Positions 13,481 through 19,201 of a DNA stretch of 19,201 nucleotides are shown in pieces. The position numbers and the translations under genes are program-made. Position 1 is the first letter of the stretch. Every line of letters starts with the position of its first letter. The notes beneath the pieces are model-generated. The model was not told where the DNA came from, searched no databases, and saw only the letters and a program-made list of their open reading frames with translations. The stretch comes from JACCXJ01 sp052387115 (GTDB taxonomy: Bacteria > Pseudomonadota > Gammaproteobacteria > JACCXJ01), in the NCBI GenBank assembly GCA_052387115.1, contig JBQTJM010000350.1:1-19201 (forward strand), written 5' to 3'.

Positions 13481-16354
13481 ATGGCGGCACAGGATCGGCC
13501 GTTAGCCGGCGAAAGCCAGGCCCTGATCGCGATCGTCGAAGAGCTTGCAGAAGAGCTGCGGCAGGGGACGATCCGGCGCGCCAGCCTGACGCTCTCGAGC
13601 TCGCTCGATCGGGACGTGGGGCTCGACAGTCTCGGGCGGGTGGAGCTCGTGGCCCGCATCGAACGCCGCCTCGGCGTGCACCTCCCCGAGCACATCGCCG
13701 TGGAGGCCCAGACCATCGGCGATCTCGTGCAGGCCTTGCACCGCGCCGGCGAGTCGCTGGCGCGACCCTCGTCCACGCAGGGCCACCGCACCGATGCCGC
13801 GCCCATGGCCGCAACCCCGCAAGGCGCGCAGACGCTCGTCGAGGTCCTGCGCTGGCACGTCGCCACCCACCCTGATCGGACACACATCACCCTACTCTCC
13901 GGCGATGACCGTGAGGAGGGCATGAGCTACCGCGAGCTCTTCGAGGAGGCCGAGACCTCGGCCGCGGCGCTCCAGTATCGCGGGCTCAAACCCCAGGAAG
14001 CCGTGGCCATCATGCTGCCGACGGCGCGCGCGTACTTTTCGAGCTTCTTCGGGGTGCTCCTCGCGGGCGGCGTGCCCGTGCCCATCTACCCGCCGGCGCG
14101 CATGAACCAGATCGAGGACCACTTCAAGCGACACCGCACCCTGCTCCAGAATTGCCAGGCGGCGATGCTGATCACCATCGCCGAAGCGCGCGGTTTCGCA
14201 CGGCTTTTCCAGGCGCAGTCCGACACGTTGCGCGCGGTCGTCACGACCGATGACATCAAAGCCCGGCACGGGCACTGCGACACGCCCCCCATCACCGCCG
14301 AGGACATCGCCTTCCTGCAATACACCTCGGGCAGCACCGGCAACCCCAAGGGAGTGGTGCTGACCCACGCCAATCTGCTCGCCAACATCCGCGCCTCGGG
14401 CCGCGCCCTGCAGGCGGACTCGACGGACGTGTTCGTGAGCTGGCTGCCTCTCTACCATGACATGGGCCTGATCGGGGCGTGGTTCGGGACCCTCTATCAC
14501 GCGACCCGGCTCGTGCTCATGTCCCCGCTCATGTTCCTGGCGCGGCCGCAACGCTGGTTGTGGGCCATTCACAGATACCGCGGCACACTCTCGGCCGCAC
14601 CCAACTTCGCCTATGAGCTGTGCCTGCGGCGCCTTTTGGACCGCGACCTCGAAGGCTTGAACCTGAGTGCGTGGCGGGCCGCGCTGAACGGGGCCGAGCC
14701 CGTCAACCCGAACACCGTGCGGCGCTTTTGCGAACGCTTCGCGCCCTACGGCTTTCGCCGCGAGGCCATGGCACCGGTCTACGGCCTGGCCGAAGCGACC
14801 TTGGCGCTCGCCATGCCGCCGCTCGGGCGCGGCCCGCTCATCGATCGCATTGAGCGCGACGCGTTCGTGAACGAAGGCGTGGCCGTCGAGGCCGGGCCCA
14901 CTGCACCTGCGATGGGCACTTCGGGGATAGGCACTTCGGGAAACGTCCTCGAGTTCATGGCCTGTGGCCAACCCTTGCCCGCGCACGAGGTGCGCATCGT
15001 CGACGATGGCGGCCGCGAGCTGCCCGAGCGCCGCGAGGGCCGCTTGCAGTTCCGCGGGCCGTCGGCAACAGCTGGTTATTTTCGCAGCCCCGACGCCACT
15101 CGCGCGCTGATCCAGTCCGCCTGGGTAACGCCGGGGGACCTCGCCTACATCGCACGCGGCGAGGTCTACATCACCGGCCGCACCCAGGACGTCGTGATCC
15201 GCGCGGGCAGAAACATCTATCCGCACGAGCTGGAGGAGGCGGTGGGGGAGTTGCCGGGCGTGCGGCGCGGGAGGGTCGCGGTCTTCGGCAGTCCGGACCC
15301 ACGGTCCGGCACCGAGCGGTTGGTGGTGGTGGCGGAGACCAACGGGCTTCAGGAAGACGCACGCGAGCGCCTGCGCGTGCTCGTCAACACCCTGGCCTCG
15401 GATCTGGTGGGCGGACCGCCGGATGATCTGGTCCTGGCCCCCTCGGGGACGGTGCTCAAGACGAGTAGTGGCAAGATCCGGCGCGGCGCCTGCCGCGAGC
15501 TCTACGAAGCGGGCGCCATCGGACGGCGGAAACCCCCCGCCTGGCGGCAGGTGGCACGGCTCCTGGCCGCGAGCGTACGCCCCGCCCTGCGCCGGGCGCG
15601 CCGGGGCTCGAAATCGGTGGCCTACGGGGTCTACTGCTGGTCGCTTTTCGGCCTCGTGGCGCCGATCGTCTGGACCCTCGTGGTGCTCTTGCCCACGCGC
15701 AGTTTGCGCTTTGGGGCCATGCGCATGGCGGCGCGTTTCCTGGCGCGCGCGGCTATGACGCCCTGCACGGTGCAAGGCGCTGCCTTGCTGCCGCCCGAGG
15801 GCACGCCGGTGGTCCTCTGTGCGAACCACGCGAGCATCCTCGACGCCTATTATCTCGTGGGTTTCCTTTCCCGCCCCGTCAGTTTCGTCGCCAAGGCCGA
15901 GCTCGGCCGGCATTTCATCCCGCGACTGTTTTTTAACCGCATCGGCACGGAGCTCGTCGAACGTTTCGATAAACAGAAGGGCGTGGCCGATGCGCGCCGC
16001 ATCGCGGAGACATTGCGTCGCGCCAGCACCCTCTTGTTCTTCCCGGAAGGCACCTTCTCGCGCATTCCGGGGCTTCTGCCCTTCCACATGGGGGCCTTCG
16101 TCGCGGCCGCGGAGCACGGTGCCGTGGTGGTGCCCGTGCTCCTGCGCGGCACGCGCTACATCCTGCGCGACGGTAACTGGATCCCCAACCCCGGGCCGGT
16201 GCGCATCGAGATCGGTGCGGCCATCGATCCGCGGGCTCTAGAGGCCGAGGCCGGCGGCGACGCTTGGAAGACAGCGCTCCTCTTGCGCACGCGCACCCGG
16301 GAATACCTGCTCGCGCACTGCGAGGAGCCGGACCTCGCGGGTGAGAGTCTCTGA
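13481..16354 (+). CDS. ACP / acyl-AMP ligase / glycerolipid acyltransferase fusion
   Basis: This 957-residue protein has three parts. Residues 10-95 are an acyl carrier domain with GLDSLGRVEL; Ser50 is the phosphopantetheine site. Residues about 115-670 are an adenylate-forming ligase with YTSGSTGNPKG (281-291), SWLPLYHDMGLIG, VYGLAEATLA, the GDLAYI and RAGRNIYPHELEE hinge region, and the A10 motif KTSSGKIRRG with Lys665. The SWLPLYHDMGLIG text is typical of fatty acyl-AMP ligases that load ACPs instead of CoA. A membrane helix (about 708-733) precedes a PlsC domain with NHASILD (His783, Asp787), FPEGTFSR (854-861) and VPVLLRGTR. The protein could activate a fatty acid, hold it on its own ACP and transfer it to a lysolipid. 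E. coli Aas has a related pair in the opposite order without ACP. uvrD follows 21 bp later. Confidence 0.88.
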   Translation: MAAQDRPLAGESQALIAIVEELAEELRQGTIRRASLTLSSSLDRDVGLDSLGRVELVARIERRLGVHLPEHIAVEAQTIGDLVQALHRAGESLARPSSTQGHRTDAAPMAATPQGAQTLVEVLRWHVATHPDRTHITLLSGDDREEGMSYRELFEEAETSAAALQYRGLKPQEAVAIMLPTARAYFSSFFGVLLAGGVPVPIYPPARMNQIEDHFKRHRTLLQNCQAAMLITIAEARGFARLFQAQSDTLRAVVTTDDIKARHGHCDTPPITAEDIAFLQYTSGSTGNPKGVVLTHANLLANIRASGRALQADSTDVFVSWLPLYHDMGLIGAWFGTLYHATRLVLMSPLMFLARPQRWLWAIHRYRGTLSAAPNFAYELCLRRLLDRDLEGLNLSAWRAALNGAEPVNPNTVRRFCERFAPYGFRREAMAPVYGLAEATLALAMPPLGRGPLIDRIERDAFVNEGVAVEAGPTAPAMGTSGIGTSGNVLEFMACGQPLPAHEVRIVDDGGRELPERREGRLQFRGPSATAGYFRSPDATRALIQSAWVTPGDLAYIARGEVYITGRTQDVVIRAGRNIYPHELEEAVGELPGVRRGRVAVFGSPDPRSGTERLVVVAETNGLQEDARERLRVLVNTLASDLVGGPPDDLVLAPSGTVLKTSSGKIRRGACRELYEAGAIGRRKPPAWRQVARLLAASVRPALRRARRGSKSVAYGVYCWSLFGLVAPIVWTLVVLLPTRSLRFGAMRMAARFLARAAMTPCTVQGAALLPPEGTPVVLCANHASILDAYYLVGFLSRPVSFVAKAELGRHFIPRLFFNRIGTELVERFDKQKGVADARRIAETLRRASTLLFFPEGTFSRIPGLLPFHMGAFVAAAEHGAVVVPVLLRGTRYILRDGNWIPNPGPVRIEIGAAIDPRALEAEAGGDAWKTALLLRTRTREYLLAHCEEPDLAGESL

Positions 16355-16375
16355 GAGCTCGATGCCCTGAGCGAT

Positions 16376-18517
16376 ATGGACGTCACCCGCATCATCGATC
16401 CGCTCAACGCCGCGCAGCGCGAAGCGGTGGCGGCCGAGCCCGGCAATACCCTGGTGCTGGCCGGCGCCGGGAGCGGCAAGACCCGCGTGCTCGTGCACCG
16501 CATGTGTTGGCTCTGCGAGACGGGCCAAGCCACGGTACAAGGCATACTGGCCGTCACCTTCACAAACAAGGCCGCGGCCGAGATGCGCGGGCGCATCGAG
16601 GCGCTGCTCGGCGCGTCGATGCGCTCGCTGTGGGTCGGGACCTTCCACGGCATCGCCCATCGTCTCTTGCGGCTGCACTTCGAGCGCGCCGGGCTGCCCC
16701 GGGCCTTCCAGATCCTGGATGCCGACGACCAGCAACGTGTCATCAAACGCGCCGTCCGCACCCTCGGTCTCGACGAAGCGCTGTGGCCGGCCCGCGAGGT
16801 CCAGTGGTTCATCAACGCCCGTAAGGAAGAAGGGCTGCGGCCGGTACACCTGGAGGCCTCGCGCGATCCGCATCGCGTGGAGACGATCCGCATCTACCGC
16901 ACCTACGAGGAGATGTGCAAGCGTTCGGGTCTCGTGGACTTCGCCGAGCTCCTGCTGCGTGTCTCGGAGCTGTTTCGAGACCACGCCGATCTCATCGATC
17001 ACTATCGACGGCGTTTTCGCCACGTGCTCGTCGATGAGTTTCAGGACACCAATGCCCTACAGTACACCTGGCTCAGGCAACTGGTGGGCGACAGCGGGAC
17101 GCTGTTCGCGGTGGGCGACGACGATCAGTCGATCTACAGTTGGCGCGGCGCGCGCGTCGAGCACATGCTCAGGTTCCAGAGGGACTTCGTCGGATCGCGG
17201 CTCCTGCGCCTGACGCAGAACTACCGCTCCACCGCCACGATCCTGAAGGCCGCCAACGCCCTTATCGCCAACAACAGCGAACGCCTCGGCAAAGAGCTGT
17301 GGACGGAGGGGGCCGAGGGCACGCCGATCGGCCTCTTCTCCGCCTTCAACGAGCTGGAGGAGGCGCGTTACTGCGTCGAGACCCTGAGCCATTGGCACGA
17401 GGGTGGGCGCCGTTACGGCGAATGTGCCGTGCTGTACCGGACCAGTGCCCAGTCGCGGGTCTTCGAGGATGCGTTGCGGCAACGCGCCATCCCCTATCGC
17501 GTCCATGGTGGTTTCCGGTTCTACGAGCGCGCCGAGGTCAAGGACGTGCTCGCCTATCTGCGCCTCATCGCCAACCGCGACGACGACGCGGCCTTCGAGC
17601 GCGTGGTCAACACCCCGAACCGCGGCATCGGCGAACGCAGCCTTACGCTGCTCCGGGAGACCGCACGGCGCGAGACGGTGTCGCTATGGCAGGCCACGGA
17701 GCGCCTCTTGGCCGCAGGCAGCGCCGGCGCCCGGGCACTCGGCGCGCTACGGGGGTTCTGTGTCCTGATCGAGCGCATGGCCTCACCGGGCGACGATCGC
17801 CCGCTCGCTTCCCGGGTCGAGGCCGTGATCGAGGCGAGCCGCCTGCCCGAGCACTACCTCAAAGACAAGAGCGAGCGCGGAGAAGACCGCATCGAGAACC
17901 TCGAAGAGCTGGCGCGCGCGGCCGGCGAGCTCGTCCTCGATCCGGAGAGCGAGTTGGACCCCCTCACCGCGTTCCTGTCGCAGGCCGCGCTGGAGGCCGG
18001 CGAGGGTCAGGCCGAGGACGGCGCCGAAGGAGTGCAACTCATGACCCTGCACTCCGCCAAGGGCCTGGAGTTTCCGCTGGTGTTCGTGGTGGGCCTGGAA
18101 GAAGGCCTGTTTCCCCACCAGCGCAGCAACGACGACCCGGCCCAGCTCCAGGAGGAGCGCCGCCTGTGCTATGTCGGGATCACGCGCGCCCAGGAACGCC
18201 TGGTGCTCACCCACGCCGAGGCCCGACGCCTGCACGGGGACGAGAAATATCCGCAACCGTCGCGCTTCATCCGCGAGCTCCCGACCGAATTGCTGGCCGA
18301 TGTCCGGGCGCGCAAGCCAATGCCTCCTCCCCCGTCCGCGCGCACGGACACGGCAGGCGGGTTGCGGCTGGGCCAGCGCGTGTGCCACGCCAAGTTCGGC
18401 GAAGGGGTGGTCTTGCACCTGGAGGGCCTGGGCGAGCACGCCCGCGTCCAGGTCAATTTCGAGCGCGCCGGGACCAAGTGGCTGGTCGCGTCCTACGCGG
18501 GTCTACAGGCCGTCTAG
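16376..18517 (+). CDS. uvrD: DNA helicase II, UvrD/Rep family
   Basis: This is a 713-residue superfamily 1A 3'-5' helicase for nucleotide excision and mismatch repair. It is close to E. coli UvrD (720) in length and text: LNAAQREAVAA, Walker A GAGSGKT (30-36), TFTNKAAAEM, WVGTFHGIAHRLL, Walker B/motif II VDEFQD (Asp220, Glu221), motif III GDDDQSIYSWRGA, motif IV LTQNYRS, motif V LMTLHSAKGLEFP and motif VI YVGITRAQERL. The C-terminal basic, Tudor-like segment (GQRVCHAKFGEGVVLHLEG) resembles the RNA-polymerase-binding tail of UvrD. The ATG at 16376 gives MDVTRIIDPLN, matching the E. coli start MDVSYLLDSLN. It lies 21 bp behind the acyltransferase fusion and may share its transcript, although no functional link is evident. 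Confidence 0.97.
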   Translation: MDVTRIIDPLNAAQREAVAAEPGNTLVLAGAGSGKTRVLVHRMCWLCETGQATVQGILAVTFTNKAAAEMRGRIEALLGASMRSLWVGTFHGIAHRLLRLHFERAGLPRAFQILDADDQQRVIKRAVRTLGLDEALWPAREVQWFINARKEEGLRPVHLEASRDPHRVETIRIYRTYEEMCKRSGLVDFAELLLRVSELFRDHADLIDHYRRRFRHVLVDEFQDTNALQYTWLRQLVGDSGTLFAVGDDDQSIYSWRGARVEHMLRFQRDFVGSRLLRLTQNYRSTATILKAANALIANNSERLGKELWTEGAEGTPIGLFSAFNELEEARYCVETLSHWHEGGRRYGECAVLYRTSAQSRVFEDALRQRAIPYRVHGGFRFYERAEVKDVLAYLRLIANRDDDAAFERVVNTPNRGIGERSLTLLRETARRETVSLWQATERLLAAGSAGARALGALRGFCVLIERMASPGDDRPLASRVEAVIEASRLPEHYLKDKSERGEDRIENLEELARAAGELVLDPESELDPLTAFLSQAALEAGEGQAEDGAEGVQLMTLHSAKGLEFPLVFVVGLEEGLFPHQRSNDDPAQLQEERRLCYVGITRAQERLVLTHAEARRLHGDEKYPQPSRFIRELPTELLADVRARKPMPPPPSARTDTAGGLRLGQRVCHAKFGEGVVLHLEGLGEHARVQVNFERAGTKWLVASYAGLQAV

Positions 18518-18561
18518 CGTTCGATGTCGGACGGTACGCCGCGTGCCCCACGGGATCATGA

Positions 18562-18756
18562 TCAGGGAGGCCGGTCGATCTGCCACGGGCGCACCCGCCG
18601 CCCGCGCAGGGCCAAGATCGGTGCGGCCAGCTCCTGAAGTCGCACCAGCGCCCGTACCTTGGCGGGAAAGGATTGCGCGGCCAGTTGCCGACGCCGTTGC
18701 TCCTTGGCGGCCAGGATCCGGGTCAGTTCGTCCTTCAAGCCGTCCATTCTCTCCAT
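18562..18756 (-). CDS. small basic protein overlapping a nucleotidyltransferase gene
   Basis: This 64-codon ORF starts MERMDGLKDELTRILAAKEQ and contains RRRQLAAQSFPAKVRAL, VRLQELAAPILALRGRRV and RPWQI. It is charged and probably two helices with a Leu/Arg-rich core, with no signal or membrane segment. Its start overlaps the end of the upstream nucleotidyltransferase gene by 22 bp, and GGAAAG precedes the ATG at 18756 closely. An ATG at 18747, with GGAGA in front, is the alternative. I recall small proteins of this pattern (ending in APILRARGR-x-x-R-x-W) beside AbiEii-like nucleotidyltransferases in other bacteria, but cannot confirm it. An antitoxin or an accessory subunit are both possible. 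It converges with uvrD. Confidence 0.65.
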   Translation of the reverse strand: MERMDGLKDELTRILAAKEQRRRQLAAQSFPAKVRALVRLQELAAPILALRGRRVRPWQIDRPP

Positions 18757-19201
18757 CGGCTTTCCAACTGATGTCGGCGCAGGATGTCTTCCAGGCAATT
18801 GCGGTCGAGATCCGCTTCGCGCAGGAAGGTGGAAAACCGCTGGCGATCCTTGTCCCGGCCGGTTTGCAGCATGATGGCCACCAGATGCTCCGCGCCCAGC
18901 ACCCGGGTCGGCGTTCGTTCGTAGAAGACCGCCCGGGCCCGCGCCAAGGCCTCCTCGACCAGCGCATTGTAGGCAGGAAGAAACTTTACGGGCACCCCCT
19001 CGATGTTCACGCATTCGCCCTCTTCTCTGTAACCCCGCTGCCTGAGGGCCGCATACAGCGGTCCCAGCGTCAGAATGCCAGCCCCTCCGGCCGGCAGTAC
19101 CACGAACACATCGAGGTCGTAAGTCAGAAACGGCTCCATGTAAAAGATGGCGCCCAGGCCGCCACCGATGGCGTAACGAGCAAACACCTCGTCGCGTTCC
19201 A
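18735..19201 (-). CDS. nucleotidyltransferase-fold protein (AbiEii/DUF6036-like), 5' end outside window
   Basis: About 155 codons are visible. The frame stays open to the right edge (ERDEVFARYAIGGGLGAIFY), so the true start lies beyond 19201; the GTG at 19187 is only an internal candidate. The Gly-rich turn AIGGGLGAIFYMEP followed by YDLDVFVVLP fits the G-G/S...D-x-D pattern of the nucleotidyltransferase fold, with the two Asp of DLD as candidate metal ligands. A helical second half contains RTPTRVLGAEHLVAIMLQTG and RDKDRQRFSTFL. It resembles the minimal nucleotidyltransferases found in AbiEii-type toxins and DUF6036 proteins; whether it is a toxin, a tRNA modifier or something else is unknown. 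The gene overlaps the following small gene by 22 bp, which implies co-translation. Confidence 0.75.
   Translation of the reverse strand, partial: ERDEVFARYAIGGGLGAIFYMEPFLTYDLDVFVVLPAGGAGILTLGPLYAALRQRGYREEGECVNIEGVPVKFLPAYNALVEEALARARAVFYERTPTRVLGAEHLVAIMLQTGRDKDRQRFSTFLREADLDRNCLEDILRRHQLESRWREWTA

Noticed and set aside
14909..14940. Direct repeat GGCACTTCGGG...GGCACTTCGGG inside the ligase gene
   Set aside because: It is in frame and only two units (GTSGIGTSG) in a loop between ligase subdomains. It is a minor coding duplication.
13892..16117. 741-codon open frame on the minus strand
   Set aside because: It is antisense to the ACP-ligase-acyltransferase gene. Its composition (His/Arg/Gly-rich) is that of a GC-rich shadow and no family motif is seen.
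17140..18561. 473-codon open frame on the plus strand
   Set aside because: It runs in another frame of uvrD, is Arg/Pro/Gly-rich, and has no motif.

Overview
The window is GC-rich (about 65-70% in most places) and looks like a chromosomal segment of a gammaproteobacterium. The signs are a close match to E. coli YbaL, a class A PBP1B with its UB2H domain followed by a small TPR gene (the ponB-lpoP arrangement of Pseudomonas), an E. coli-type UvrD, a Mip/FkpA-type periplasmic FKBP, and an adenylate kinase with the non-zinc LID of Gram-negatives. The genus cannot be fixed from sequence reading alone. No rRNA, tRNA, CRISPR array, prophage or recognisable transposase was seen.

Layout. Positions 1-1800 are a worn stretch: the end of a GGDEF-EAL gene with a frameshift near 709, an unrecognised broken small ORF, an apparently intact ComFB-domain gene (possible c-di-GMP receptor), and a frameshifted C-terminal remnant of nadB on the minus strand. 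From 1859 to 3946 a minus-strand dicarboxylate/amino acid:cation symporter diverges from a PlsC-like acyltransferase. From 11008 down to 4016 the minus strand carries mrcB (PBP1B), an LpoP-like TPR protein, a tandem 7-bp repeat patch, a HlyD-type membrane-fusion protein overlapping an ABC ATPase, and a YbaL-type K+/H+ antiporter. That antiporter has an unexpected extra membrane helix and a C-terminal LysM domain. The permease expected to follow the ATPase is absent.

From 11009 to 12387 lie a 27-bp inverted repeat, a Lys/Ala-rich histone-H1/AlgP-like gene, a 21-bp tandem repeat and adk. From 12626 the plus strand carries an FKBP peptidyl-prolyl isomerase, a three-domain ACP / acyl-AMP ligase / glycerolipid acyltransferase protein, and uvrD. 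The right edge holds, on the minus strand, a partial nucleotidyltransferase overlapping a 64-codon gene, a pair arranged like a toxin-antitoxin or other two-gene module.

Themes: much of the window concerns the cell envelope (peptidoglycan synthase and probable activator, an antiporter with a predicted peptidoglycan-binding tail, two acyltransferases, a periplasmic foldase, an ABC/MFP pair). The most unusual items are the antiporter-LysM fusion, which sits where an ABC permease should be; the LpoP-like protein whose lipobox Cys position reads Gly; the ACP-ligase-acyltransferase fusion; and the nucleotidyltransferase/small-protein pair.
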